Of a stretch of DNA of 64,000 nt, positions 34,502-44,230 are shown piece after piece (the stretch's first letter is position 1; each line of letters opens with the position of its first letter). The position numbers were made by a program, and so were the translations under genes. The DNA is from Fodinibius halophilus (lineage in GTDB: Bacteria; Bacteroidota; Rhodothermia; Balneolales; Balneolaceae), in the NCBI RefSeq assembly GCF_011059105.1, contig NZ_JAALLS010000005.1, positions 1-64,000 on the forward strand, read 5' to 3'. The notes below the pieces were generated by a model. That model saw only the letters and a program-made list of their open reading frames with translations. It ran no database searches and was not told where the DNA came from.

Positions 34502-34771
34502 TTATAGATTAAATGTACCGCGCAAACCAGTAAGAAGCATAAACAACAACATTACGGCCATCATAAATAACATAGTACCGATTGCTGCTTCTGTGATAGT
34601 TCCAGCGATACCGTAAGCGGCACCGAAAACGACAAAAGGAACAAGCATAGATATTATCTTCTTCTTGTCCTGTTTGCCTTTAATCAGGCTTTGGATTCCG
34701 GAAATAACCATTCCTATCACGCCCAGCGCGATCAATCCCAAGCCTAAACCTATTGCTATAGATACAATCAT
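34502..34771 (-). CDS. Small membrane protein of unknown function in the ExbB/ExbD operon
   Basis: 89 residues with three hydrophobic segments (IGLGLGLIALGVIGMVISGI, IISMLVPFVVFGAAYGIAG, TMLFMMAVMLLFMLLTGL) and a Lys-rich loop. No family recognised. Placed between exbB (46 nt upstream) and exbD (17 nt downstream), so probably an accessory subunit of the proton-driven motor, or simply a conserved operon member (inference). Confidence 0.75.
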   Translation of the reverse strand: MIVSIAIGLGLGLIALGVIGMVISGIQSLIKGKQDKKKIISMLVPFVVFGAAYGIAGTITEAAIGTMLFMMAVMLLFMLLTGLRGTFNL

Positions 34772-34817
34772 AATATTAGGTAGAATTCGTTAAAAAGGTA
34801 GTAGTTGTTAACTTATC

Positions 34818-35531
34818 TTATTCTTCAGACTCAGAAGGATCTACGATCTGCTCGCCTTCTTTGAGCATAACAATAGAATCAATAAGCGTGATAGAACTTT
34901 CTTCCATCTCAGAAATCAGACGGTCAATTTTAGACACACAGTAATTGTAACCGATCTGGAGAATAATACCTGCGAGAAGTCCACCTGCAGTTGTCAAAAG
35001 TGCTACCTTAATACCACCGGCAACAAGCGTAGGCGAAATATCACCTGCTTCTTCAATAGCATCAAATGCCTGAATCATACCAACTACCGTACCGAGGAAT
35101 CCGAGCAGTGGGGCAATGGCAATAAACAGAGACAGCCAAACAAGCCCTCGCTCAAGGAAACTCATTTCGATAGAACCATAAGCAGAAATTGCTTTCTCAG
35201 CGGCTTCGATACCTTCATCAACACGCATCAAACCTGCTTGGAAAACAGAAGCAACGGGGCCCCGTGTTTCGGCACAAAGTTCTTTAGCAGCAGAAACTCC
35301 GCCTTCTTGGAGAGCCTCTTGTACGTCAACAATAAATTTACGTGTGTCAATATCGGCTAAGTTCAAGGTAATAATACGCTCCAGGAAGATGGCCAATCCT
35401 AAAATTAAGGCGACAAGGACAGGCCACATAAAACCACCCTCATTACCTTCATTAAATTTTTCAACTAGTACATTAAAAAATCCTTGGTCCACTCCTGCTT
35501 GAAGGAAGAAGAGAGTTATAGACGTTGTCAT
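34818..35531 (-). CDS. exbB: MotA/TolQ/ExbB proton channel family protein
   Basis: 237 residues. Three membrane helices (WPVLVALILGLAIFLERI, LVWLSLFIAIAPLLGFLGTVVGMI, VALLTTAGGLLAGIILQIGYNY) with the family's GLLGTV-like and TTA motifs. Forms the pentameric proton channel partnered by the two ExbD proteins. First gene of the operon; the ATG at 35529-35531 follows an intergenic region shared with the dsbD downstream end. It would energise the TonB-dependent receptor encoded nearby. Confidence 0.92.
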   Translation of the reverse strand: MTTSITLFFLQAGVDQGFFNVLVEKFNEGNEGGFMWPVLVALILGLAIFLERIITLNLADIDTRKFIVDVQEALQEGGVSAAKELCAETRGPVASVFQAGLMRVDEGIEAAEKAISAYGSIEMSFLERGLVWLSLFIAIAPLLGFLGTVVGMIQAFDAIEEAGDISPTLVAGGIKVALLTTAGGLLAGIILQIGYNYCVSKIDRLISEMEESSITLIDSIVMLKEGEQIVDPSESEE

Positions 35532-35691
35532 ACGATTACTCCGATTAAATTATATTAGTTATCTGTTAATAAGGGCTCACAAAGATGCAAAATGATAGAT
35601 CATTTTAACTAAAATGTCAAAGAAGGTACATCCTTTTTTTAAATAAACTTTTTAGTATTAAAAACTTTAACAAGTTAAGAACATTCAGGAA

Positions 35692-37689
35692 TTAATTAAT
35701 TCCTGTTTGGAAACCACTATTTCTTTTCCCGTACTGTTGCAGACCGGCATCCAAGAATTGTTGAAACTCTTCTTTATCAGCATAACCTACGAGCTGTTGT
35801 AGAATGGTTTCACTTTCCGGGTCAAGAACTACATAGGTAGGTAATGCTACCGTACCGGTAAGTTCAAACTGAAAACGCTGGTTTGCCGGCCCTTCAGATC
35901 CATCATCCGTATATAAACGCACCAGCTGCATTTTTGCAAATCGTTTTTTAATTGATTCTCGTGGAAAGACATTAGTTTCCATAGCGCGACAATTCGTACA
36001 AGTATAGCCTGTAAAGTCAATGAATACAGGTTTATTTTCTTGTTTCGCTTTTTCGCGTGACTCTTTATAGTTACTTGACCACATCTCAGCTTCCGAAGAA
36101 TTGGCAGATCCCCCTCCAAGCTGTGCGAAAGAGCGAACCACACTCACATCGGTAGCTTGTTTTGGAGGAAGCCATGCATCCCATATTCCTAAGGATGCTC
36201 CCATCAATCCGGGGATTAAATAAAAGCTGAACAAGATAAAAGGCATAGCCAACATTAACCGCCCCGTACCAATTTGTTTAGGCTTGGAGTCGTGATTAAT
36301 GGCATACATCCCCAGTACATAAAACCCGGCTAGTAGAAAAATAGCAATCCATGTTGCAATGGCAAAGGGTCGTGAAATCAATCCCCATTCCCACACGAGG
36401 TCAGCATTTGATAAAAACTTAACTGCTGCAGCCAACTCAATAAAACCCAAAAGCACTTTAACAATATTCATCCAGGACCCACTCTGTGGCAGAGACTCTA
36501 GCCATCGTGGGAAGAGTGCGAAAACCACAAACGGGCTCGCAAATGCCGCTGAGAAGCCGGCCATTCCAATAATGGGATAAAACCACTCCCCTCCTGTGGT
36601 AGCAGCTAGCACCCCACCTACAAAGGGTGCAGTGCAAGAGAATGATACCGCACTGATTGTTAATGCCATAAAGAGAATACCAATAACTCCAGAACTCTCA
36701 TTACTTTTTCGGTTTAGCCAATTCGTAAGTTGATGGGGCAGCCGTAATTCAAAAGCTCCCAACAAACTAACTGCAAAAACAACCAGTATTGCTGCTATAA
36801 ATAGATTAACCCACGGGTTAGCCGCAAACTGATTGGCCCCCGAAGCGCCTAGTATCAGCGCCAGTAAAGCCCCTAAAATCGTAAATGTAAGAACGATAGT
36901 TAGACCGAAACCAACAGCCTGCCATACAGCCTTTCCACTGCCCTGCCCCTCTTTTTGTTTTGAAAAGAAGGAAACAGTTAACGGTATCATAGGAAACACG
37001 CAAGGGGTAAGCAATGCAGCAAAACCCGCCGTTAGTGCGATCCACAGGAAAGAGAAAATTCCGGAGCTTCCCAGTCCGGTGCTTGCATTATCGCTACTGC
37101 TAACAGATCCGTCACTTTCGGCAGAAGGAACTGTACCGATTGAAGATTCTTCTTTTGTATCTGCAGCTTCTGCCTCCTCAAAGCCCTGGTAAGGGCTATC
37201 AGATGTACCACTTATATTTATGGAATGAGTAATAGATTTCGTTTTGGGGGGCAGACAGGTCTTATCATCACAAACCTGGTAAAGCACCTCAAGGTCTACC
37301 ATTACAGAACCAGAAGCATCTTCTCGGAATGCTACAGGAATAGTAAACGTAGCTTCTTTGGTATGCCAGCCCAGTTCTGCATTAAAGTTCGGATCCATCT
37401 CTATTACCGGTTCCGATTCGGTAACTTCTCCAGCAACAGCCATCTTACTATTAGCTGATGTAAACTGGGTTGGGTAAGGACCGGCATCAGGATCGTTTGC
37501 AACAGAGTATAAATGCCATTTTCCATCTATTGAAGCTTTGATAGTAAGCTCAAAAACTTCGCCTGCCTGAACGGTTTCAGGGGCATCACTTACAGAATAA
37601 GAGACAGGATCTAACATCTGCCCCTGAACAAAGAATGGGGATAACACCATTACGATGATCCCCATTATCTTTATAATCGAATTCCTCAT
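35692..37689 (-). CDS. dsbD: Thiol:disulfide interchange protein DsbD-like
   Basis: About 665 residues from ATG 37687-37689. An N-terminal DsbD-alpha-like periplasmic domain with its redox pair (QVCDDKTCLPP) is followed by the DsbD-beta membrane core with Cys in LLTPCVFPMIPL and VSFSCTAPFVGG. A C-terminal thioredoxin domain follows (FTGYTCTNCR, cis-Pro in ALPTYVV). It carries electrons from cytosolic thioredoxin to the periplasm, for isomerase and cytochrome biogenesis, opposite in direction to the VKOR/DsbA enzyme at 4502-6121. It could help reshuffle disulfides in the Cys-rich peptides, but there is no linkage other than shared chemistry. Confidence 0.92.
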   Translation of the reverse strand: MRNSIIKIMGIIVMVLSPFFVQGQMLDPVSYSVSDAPETVQAGEVFELTIKASIDGKWHLYSVANDPDAGPYPTQFTSANSKMAVAGEVTESEPVIEMDPNFNAELGWHTKEATFTIPVAFREDASGSVMVDLEVLYQVCDDKTCLPPKTKSITHSINISGTSDSPYQGFEEAEAADTKEESSIGTVPSAESDGSVSSSDNASTGLGSSGIFSFLWIALTAGFAALLTPCVFPMIPLTVSFFSKQKEGQGSGKAVWQAVGFGLTIVLTFTILGALLALILGASGANQFAANPWVNLFIAAILVVFAVSLLGAFELRLPHQLTNWLNRKSNESSGVIGILFMALTISAVSFSCTAPFVGGVLAATTGGEWFYPIIGMAGFSAAFASPFVVFALFPRWLESLPQSGSWMNIVKVLLGFIELAAAVKFLSNADLVWEWGLISRPFAIATWIAIFLLAGFYVLGMYAINHDSKPKQIGTGRLMLAMPFILFSFYLIPGLMGASLGIWDAWLPPKQATDVSVVRSFAQLGGGSANSSEAEMWSSNYKESREKAKQENKPVFIDFTGYTCTNCRAMETNVFPRESIKKRFAKMQLVRLYTDDGSEGPANQRFQFELTGTVALPTYVVLDPESETILQQLVGYADKEEFQQFLDAGLQQYGKRNSGFQTGIN

Positions 37690-37721
37690 TACCAAGAGGT
37701 TAAGTTGAACGCCGAAGCGTT

Positions 37722-38180
37722 TTAGTTTTTAACCACCCAAACCTTGATTTGTGCTTTAATCTCACTGATCAAAGTAATAGTGGCGGTGTATTCACCTAAC
37801 GTTTTGATGTCTTGGTCTAGTTCAATCTTACGTTTATCGATGTTAATATCTCGTTCTTCGAGGGCATCAGCAACATCTTGGTTCGTTACTGAACCGTGAA
37901 TACGCTCATCTTCTCCTACAGCAACAGGAATAGTTACCGAAGTAGTTTCCAGACGTTCTGCCAGTTCCTGAGCATTCTCAACAGTAACTTCTGCACGACG
38001 TTCCGCTTTTTCTTTCATCGTTGCAATCTGCTTGAGTGCACCGTCGGTAGCCATTACGGCTTTACCTTGGGGAATCAAATAGTTTCGGCCGTATCCGGCT
38101 TTTACTTCTACGATGTCGCCGGCATCACCGAGCTTATTAACATCTTCTCTTAAAATTAACTTCATGTATTTATTAGCCAT
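37722..38180 (-). CDS. rplI: 50S ribosomal protein L9
   Basis: 152 residues, or 147 if ATG 38163-38165 is used (MKLILREDV is the classical N-terminus). N-domain GDIVEVKAGYGRNYLIPQGKA is diagnostic, followed by the long connecting helix and the C-terminal 23S rRNA-binding domain (GSVTNQDVADAL). Last gene of the rpsF-rpsR-rplI operon. Either start is compatible with the 18-33 nt spacing. Confidence 0.97.
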   Translation of the reverse strand: MANKYMKLILREDVNKLGDAGDIVEVKAGYGRNYLIPQGKAVMATDGALKQIATMKEKAERRAEVTVENAQELAERLETTSVTIPVAVGEDERIHGSVTNQDVADALEERDINIDKRKIELDQDIKTLGEYTATITLISEIKAQIKVWVVKN

Positions 38181-38198
38181 GGGAATAGAAAATCTTTG

Positions 38199-38450
38199 TT
38201 ATCGAAGGTTATCTGCTACATATGGAATCAAACCGAGAAATCGTGCTCGCTTAATAGCACGCGACAGCTGCCGCTGATATTTAGCGCTGGTACCGGTTAC
38301 ACGGCGGGGAAGAATTTTTCCCTGATCGTTCATAAAACGCTGTAGCAAATCAGTATTTTTATAATCGATATATTCAATGCCCGCTTTTGAAAACTTGCAC
38401 TCACGGGTTTTTATGTGCCCTTTTTTTGGGTGTGATGGATTCTTAATCAT
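38199..38450 (-). CDS. rpsR: 30S ribosomal protein S18
   Basis: 83 residues; the core [46 protein letters not shown]-type motif ([20 protein letters not shown]) is characteristic. S18 binds S6 in the small-subunit platform. It lacks the zinc-binding Cys set apart from a single Cys near residue 13. Middle gene of the operon. Confidence 0.97.
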   Translation of the reverse strand: MIKNPSHPKKGHIKTRECKFSKAGIEYIDYKNTDLLQRFMNDQGKILPRRVTGTSAKYQRQLSRAIKRARFLGLIPYVADNLR

Positions 38451-38481
38451 AATAGAAAATTGTTGTATTTATTGAGATGAA

Positions 38482-38865
38482 TTAATCTTCGTCGTTTTCT
38501 TCTTCATCTTGCTCTTCGACAAAGACCGGAGGTACTTCATTCTTACGCTGCTGTTCACGATGACGTAACATTTTTGCATCATACTTCAACGTCAAATAAC
38601 GCATAATATGATCATCAATGCGAAGTGCTCGCTCTAGCTTCTCAATAAGTTCTCCGGGCGCAGTAAAGTAGGCATTTACGTAATAGCCACTGGACTTATT
38701 GTCCATTTCAAACTCAAACTTTCGGATTCCCCACTCGTCAACTTCATCAATTTCACCGCCATTATCTCTGATAAACTGGGTGAACTTCTCAACGATGCCT
38801 TCATACTCATCGTCTTCTAAAACGGGGCTTATTATATATGTTAGTTCGTAATAGCTTCTACTCAT
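38482..38865 (-). CDS. rpsF: 30S ribosomal protein S6
   Basis: 127 residues starting MSRSYYELTYIISP; the S6 fold with NGGEIDEVDEWGIRKFEFEMD and YLTLKYD is plain. Extended by an acidic tail ending NDED. First gene of the rpsF-rpsR-rplI operon; S6 partners with S18. Confidence 0.97.
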   Translation of the reverse strand: MSRSYYELTYIISPVLEDDEYEGIVEKFTQFIRDNGGEIDEVDEWGIRKFEFEMDNKSSGYYVNAYFTAPGELIEKLERALRIDDHIMRYLTLKYDAKMLRHREQQRKNEVPPVFVEEQDEEENDED

Positions 38866-39349
38866 AGGATATGTTTTCCTTTGGTTGTTCCTTAACTGAA
38901 ACAGCCGACGTGGTGACTTTCACTCGTCAGCAGGCACGCAAAAATAAGCTTTTTTAATACTAATTCCAATCCTTAACTTTATTGTTCACTACCCTAAAGC
39001 CAGCGCCGGTATGATAAAGTATTGTATGGCTTTTTTGACTTTAAACTTCATTTCCGGTTTACTTGTTATATTATTACCTAAAGGTATAAACTCGGTTTTA
39101 TCTTTGATTCGTGAAGTACCTTAATATTGATAATCACATTCAAAGCGTCATAAATAAACCGTTGGCTAACATCATATAGTATTACTTGTGCTCATCTGTA
39201 CTAGCTGCATTAAAACCGTATTTAACGAGTACAATTGAAACTTATAAAACAGGGTTCTATTCTGGTTTAATAGATATTTAAAATAGAGAACCCTAGTCCA
39301 CCGATTTTATGGAGCATCAACAGAGAATACCAAACAAAAAACAGTACCA
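38866..39349. other. Intergenic region between rpsF and the ECF sigma gene
   Basis: 484 bp between divergent genes, AT-rich. No ORF, hairpin or repeat that I can support; promoters for both units must lie here. Confidence 0.5.
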
Positions 39350-39913
39350 ATGCCAGACTCTCGTCAAATCACCCATCTGTTAAACGATATCCGGGAAGGC
39401 ACTGAAGAAGCATATGAAAAGCTTTTCCCGTTGGTCTACCAAGAACTTAAGCAGTTAGCTTATTCTAATTTACAAGATGAAAGAGATGACATTACCTATA
39501 CCAAAACTGCTCTTGTCCATGAGGTATATCTTAAACTCGTACAGCAAGGGAGGTTGGAAGTTGCTAATAAGAACCATTTTTTAGCTATAGCTGCCCGTTG
39601 TATGCGACAAATACTGGTTGACCATGCCCGAAAGAAACAAGCAGAGAAAAGAGGCAATAATATCAGAGATATTACTTTTATCGATGAATTATTGAAGGTA
39701 CAACAAGAATCTGATCATATTGTAGAACTGGATAAAAAGCTTAAAGAGCTGGAAAAAATAGATGAACGAATGGCCCGGGTAGTTACTCTTCGTTTTTTTG
39801 GGCAAATGACCGTCTACTCTACCGCCAAAGCCTTGGAGGTATCGGAACGAACGGTAAAAAGAGACTGGGCCAAAGCACGCGGATGGTTATATAAAGAGCT
39901 AAAATCCGAATAA
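39350..39913 (+). CDS. ECF-type RNA polymerase sigma factor
   Basis: 187 residues with sigma region 2 (EEAYEKLFPLVYQELKQLAYSNLQ, ...KTALVHEVYLKLV..., HFLAIAARCMRQILVDHARKK) and region 4 (MARVVTLRFFGQMTVYSTAKALEVSERTVKRDWAKAR). The DHAR motif and long form resemble the ECF group known from Planctomycetes and Acidobacteria that is encoded next to protein kinases. No anti-sigma factor is adjacent; the kinase 18 nt downstream is the likely regulator. The start is ATG 39350-39352. Confidence 0.9.
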   Translation: MPDSRQITHLLNDIREGTEEAYEKLFPLVYQELKQLAYSNLQDERDDITYTKTALVHEVYLKLVQQGRLEVANKNHFLAIAARCMRQILVDHARKKQAEKRGNNIRDITFIDELLKVQQESDHIVELDKKLKELEKIDERMARVVTLRFFGQMTVYSTAKALEVSERTVKRDWAKARGWLYKELKSE

Positions 39914-39931
39914 TGAGAAACACCATTATTC

Positions 39932-42727
39932 ATGAATAAACAAGAGTGGAAAGAAGTAAATAAAATTGTTGATACTGCCTTAGATCTGGCTAAAAACAAA
40001 CGATCTACCTATATCCAAAAGCGCTGCCAGGGCGATCCAGAAATTCAGCAAAAGGTAAATGAGCTTCTGGAATCAATTGATAGATCCGGGGCCGAAGCAT
40101 TCTTAGAGGAAACCCAAGCCTACCCTAACCATTTAGCGGCAGATTTTTCAAAACAGCATAACAACCGGACCGCATCTTCCCTGGTGGGTACAACCATCGG
40201 TAAATACAAAATTATTGAATTAATCGGCCATGGAGGAATGGGGTCCGTTTATTTAACAGAACGGGGTGATGGAGCCTATAACAAAAAAGTTGCTTTAAAA
40301 CTACTTCAACGTGGCATGGGCACCCCTTCAAATATTGCCCGTTTCCAACGCGAGAGAAATATATTGGCTAACCTTGACCATCCAAACATTGCTCGACTAC
40401 TTGACGGGGGCGTTACCGATAATGGACTCCCCTACTTAGTGATGGAATATATAGAAGGGGTCCCCCTCCTGGAATATTGCCAAAAACATACGCTCAGTCT
40501 GAGCAAACGTCTACAGCTATTTAAAACTGTTTGTGAGGCCGTACAACACGCCCATCAAAATGCAATTATTCATCGCGATTTAAAGCCCGGCAATATTTAT
40601 GTCACCGGCAATGGAACGGTAAAAGTGCTTGATTTCGGCATTGCTAAACTCTTAAAACCAGCCCCCAAAGAAACACTTTTATTTAAAACTGGCACCCGTG
40701 ATCATATACTCACGTTGGGATATGCCGCCCCAGAACAGTTTGATGGTAAAACTATTACTACAGCTACTGATACCTACACGCTGGGAATACTGTTCTATGA
40801 GTTATTGACAGGTAAACATCCTTTCAATATCAAAGACAAAAACCCATCTAAAATTGAGAATCTTATTCTCAGAGAGCCTCCTGAAAAACCTTCAAAAAAG
40901 GTTAAAAAATTAAACAAAAATGAACAGACTGCAATTGCATCACACAGAAATACTAATCCTTTGTCTGTGATTCAGAAACTCAAGGGAGACCTTGATGCCA
41001 TGGCCATGAAAGCGCTCCGCCAAGAGCCTGAAGATCGATATCTATCTACAGAACAATTGCTTGAGGACCTGGACAGGTATAAACGATCTTTGCCTCTTAT
41101 TGCCCAGCGTGATACACTGCAATACAGGTTTAAAAAGTTCGTCAAACGAAATCGCCATATTATTATAGCTGCAATTCTAGCTATAGTTACAATAATTGGA
41201 TTTGGGCTGTACCATATCAATACGATTGAGGAAAAACGCCATATTGCTGAAACCGAAGCCCAAAAAGCGGAAACTGTTAAGGACTTTTTAATACAGATGT
41301 TTGATTCAGCAAACCCCAAAGACAATACGTTTGAAGGGAAAAATTTATCTGCTAAAGAGTTACTAGTTAAGGGTAAAAATAGTATTTCGTCGAGATTAAA
41401 CACACAGCCCAAAATATCAACAGAGGTGTTACTTGCCATTGGTAATGCAATGAGTAACATCGATGCTTTTGAAGAGGCGGAAACAACATTTAGAGAAGCT
41501 CTCAAAAAAAGTGCTAGCACAGCACGTTCATTAGAAAATAAGACCCAGGCTCTTGTTAGCCTTGGTAACCTTGAAGCAACACGAACCAACATTGATAAAG
41601 CATATCAACTGGCCCTGGATGCAAATAACAATTTGGATAAGATCTCCTCTCCGTCCACGACCTTGAAAGCCTCTGTTTTTAGCTTATTGGGCAGACTGAA
41701 TGTAGTTAAAGACAATTATGAACAAGCGAATTCGTATTACGAAAAGGCAAAAAACATCTATGTAAATGCGGGTAAAACAAGCAGCGAAGATTATATCCAA
41801 ATGCTGACCGGCTACGGAAAGTCCCTAATATATGTTTTTGATTTTAAAAAGGCCGAAGAAACCCTACTTAAATCAAATGAGTTATATCTCAAAAAGTATG
41901 GAAAGCCCACCATGACTATGGCTGAAAACTATAAATTTTTGGCATGGACCAATCGCGAAATGGGTGATTTTGAAGCTTCAAACCGATATTTCGAAAAATC
42001 GATAGAGCTAAAAAAGCAATTGGCCGGGAAAGAAACAATATCTACCGCGCTTTCAATATATCACTTATCCAGAAATTATACCCTGATGGGTAACTATGGG
42101 AAATCAAAAGAGCTTGCTAAAAAAGTATTGAGTACTTTTCAACAGATTACTGACCCACCAAATTCTTTTACTTTGCGGGCTAAAAACTACATTGCTATCG
42201 CAAATTATAACCAATCTAACCTCGTAGAAGCTCAGAAGTTATTCACTGAGGTTATTGCAAAGTACACAAAACTGAACGGAGAAAACCATATGAGCGTTGC
42301 CGGTCCATCTTCTCATTTAGCCGTTGTATATCAAAAGATGAACGACTACCAAAAAGCCATACCACTTCTGGAAAAAAGTATTCGCATTAATGCTGACAAT
42401 TTGGGTGAAGAAAGTCGGGGTGTTGGTGTAGATATGTTAAAGCTTGCAGTAGTTTATCGAGGGATGGGTAACTATGAAGAAGCACAAAATTATTTCCGGC
42501 AGGTAAAATCAATATTTAGTGAAGAAGTCCCCAAAAACCATTATCGAGAGGGGGAGTTTTATTTTCAATATGCTAAACTAAAACGTGATTTGAACCAGTA
42601 CTCTCAGGCTCAAAAGTATTTTCAGCAAGCATTTGAGGTCTATCGAGACAATTTTGGAAGAGATAATAAATTGACAAAGAAAGTGAGATCTTATATCGCA
42701 CAATCAGCAGAAGTATCTTTTCAATGA
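39932..42727 (+). CDS. Membrane Ser/Thr protein kinase with C-terminal TPR repeats
   Basis: 931 residues. Cytosolic Hanks-type kinase domain (about 85-380): GHGGMGSVYL loop, VALKLL Lys, HRDLKPGN near 213, DFGIAKLL and APEQF, so all key residues are present. One membrane helix near 408-425 (IIIAAILAIVTIIGFGLY) and a C-terminal array of tetratricopeptide repeats (about 500-920; NYEQANSYYEKAKNIY, NYEEAQNYFRQVKSIF). N-terminal 80 residues are helical, of the type seen in kinases of this layout. Forms an operon with the ECF sigma factor; signal sensing by the extracytoplasmic TPRs is inferred. Confidence 0.93.
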   Translation: MNKQEWKEVNKIVDTALDLAKNKRSTYIQKRCQGDPEIQQKVNELLESIDRSGAEAFLEETQAYPNHLAADFSKQHNNRTASSLVGTTIGKYKIIELIGHGGMGSVYLTERGDGAYNKKVALKLLQRGMGTPSNIARFQRERNILANLDHPNIARLLDGGVTDNGLPYLVMEYIEGVPLLEYCQKHTLSLSKRLQLFKTVCEAVQHAHQNAIIHRDLKPGNIYVTGNGTVKVLDFGIAKLLKPAPKETLLFKTGTRDHILTLGYAAPEQFDGKTITTATDTYTLGILFYELLTGKHPFNIKDKNPSKIENLILREPPEKPSKKVKKLNKNEQTAIASHRNTNPLSVIQKLKGDLDAMAMKALRQEPEDRYLSTEQLLEDLDRYKRSLPLIAQRDTLQYRFKKFVKRNRHIIIAAILAIVTIIGFGLYHINTIEEKRHIAETEAQKAETVKDFLIQMFDSANPKDNTFEGKNLSAKELLVKGKNSISSRLNTQPKISTEVLLAIGNAMSNIDAFEEAETTFREALKKSASTARSLENKTQALVSLGNLEATRTNIDKAYQLALDANNNLDKISSPSTTLKASVFSLLGRLNVVKDNYEQANSYYEKAKNIYVNAGKTSSEDYIQMLTGYGKSLIYVFDFKKAEETLLKSNELYLKKYGKPTMTMAENYKFLAWTNREMGDFEASNRYFEKSIELKKQLAGKETISTALSIYHLSRNYTLMGNYGKSKELAKKVLSTFQQITDPPNSFTLRAKNYIAIANYNQSNLVEAQKLFTEVIAKYTKLNGENHMSVAGPSSHLAVVYQKMNDYQKAIPLLEKSIRINADNLGEESRGVGVDMLKLAVVYRGMGNYEEAQNYFRQVKSIFSEEVPKNHYREGEFYFQYAKLKRDLNQYSQAQKYFQQAFEVYRDNFGRDNKLTKKVRSYIAQSAEVSFQ

Positions 42728-42773
42728 ACTAACAAGAGACAGTGAGTGCCTCAGATAGTTAAAGAAGTACAAC

Positions 42774-44222
42774 TTAGCCACCAATCAAGGCCACCCACTC
42801 ATTGGAATAATATGAAGTAAGCAGATTATGCAGGTCGCCAAATGCAACCCCCAGATACACTGTTAAAGCCGCCAGTACGATGAGTGTAGAACGAAATAGT
42901 AAGCCTGACTGTACAAGTGGTACATCTTTGTGGGGCTCGCGGAAATACATATATACCATGGGGCGCAAGTAATAATACACACTTGCTGCACTTGCAAGCA
43001 CACCAATAATAGCCAGTGCAATATATCCGGCATCAATAGCTGCTGCGAAAACCATATATTTTCCAATAAACCCTACAAATGGTGGAATACCGGCTAAGGA
43101 GAATAAAAAGAAAGAGAGTAATACGGCCATTAGTGGTCGCTTAAATCCAAGACCGGCGTAATTATTTACATCAGTGAAATCTAATCCCTGCTGACGCTCA
43201 TAGTATGCGACGACCCCAAAAGCACCTACGTTCATAATAGTATATGCTAACAGGTAAAAGAGTACAGCACTATAGCCTGCTGTTGTCCCTGCTGCCAGCC
43301 CTACCAGCAAATATCCTGCGTGTGCAATACTGGAGTAAGCCAGCATTCTTTTGATGTTATCTTGCACAAGGGCAATTAAATTGCCAAGAACCATCGTTAA
43401 AATTGCAATAACTTCTATCAGCTCTCCCCACTCTGCCGTTTCGGCCGGTATCATCTTTGAAAGAATGATCATCAGTGCAATAAATGAGGCCGATTTTGAA
43501 GCCGTAGCCATGTAAGCCGTAAGCGTGGTGGGAGTTCCCTGGTAGACATCAGGGGTCCACATATGAAAAGGAACTGCAGATATCTTAAAGAAAAAACCAG
43601 TTAACAGTAATGCAGCTCCTGCTACAAACAAAAGATCGGTGCTGGCTGCTTCTGCTATAACGGGAAGTGATAATGAGCCCGTTGCTCCATATAAAAGAGC
43701 CATTCCGTAAAGTAGAAAGCCGGTAGAAAAAGCCCCAAGTAGAAAATATTTAAGAGAAGCCTCAGCCCCGGTTTTTCGGTTTTTAAAAATTCCTGCCAAC
43801 ACATAAAGACAAATTGACATCGTCTCGACCCCAATAAAAATCATGATAAGATCATTCGCACTCGCTAATGCAACCATTCCTGTAGTTGCAAAAAGCACCA
43901 TGGCATACACCTCACCAAAATCGTGATCAATGGCACTAAGGTACTCCCGTGAGATTAACACACAGAAAAGTGCGCCAAACAAAATAACAGCATTCCCGAA
44001 TGCAGTAACGCCACCGTATGTGATCATTCCGGAAAAAGCGATACCTGCCGGCTCAAACATATCAGTAACTGACAAGACCAATCCGGCCAATAGCGATACT
44101 ACCGAAAGACCATAAATGGCACCGTGGTCGTCTTTATAAGAGTCAATGACAATTCCGATGAGTCCGGCTACACCAACAATTATACCGGGTAAAAAAGCGT
44201 TGATATCGTGTAAGTAATCCAT
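42774..44222 (-). CDS. nuoN: NADH-quinone oxidoreductase subunit N
   Basis: 482 residues, about 14 membrane helices. Antiporter-like subunit of respiratory complex I; the conserved lysine-bearing helix region reads YFLLGAFSTGFLLYGMALLY and KMLAYSSIAHAGYLLVGL. Last gene of the nuoL-nuoM-phhB-nuoN run, 8 nt after the dehydratase gene. The start at 44222 follows family length. Confidence 0.95.
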   Translation of the reverse strand: MDYLHDINAFLPGIIVGVAGLIGIVIDSYKDDHGAIYGLSVVSLLAGLVLSVTDMFEPAGIAFSGMITYGGVTAFGNAVILFGALFCVLISREYLSAIDHDFGEVYAMVLFATTGMVALASANDLIMIFIGVETMSICLYVLAGIFKNRKTGAEASLKYFLLGAFSTGFLLYGMALLYGATGSLSLPVIAEAASTDLLFVAGAALLLTGFFFKISAVPFHMWTPDVYQGTPTTLTAYMATASKSASFIALMIILSKMIPAETAEWGELIEVIAILTMVLGNLIALVQDNIKRMLAYSSIAHAGYLLVGLAAGTTAGYSAVLFYLLAYTIMNVGAFGVVAYYERQQGLDFTDVNNYAGLGFKRPLMAVLLSFFLFSLAGIPPFVGFIGKYMVFAAAIDAGYIALAIIGVLASAASVYYYLRPMVYMYFREPHKDVPLVQSGLLFRSTLIVLAALTVYLGVAFGDLHNLLTSYYSNEWVALIGG

Positions 44223-44230
44223 GCAGCTAA

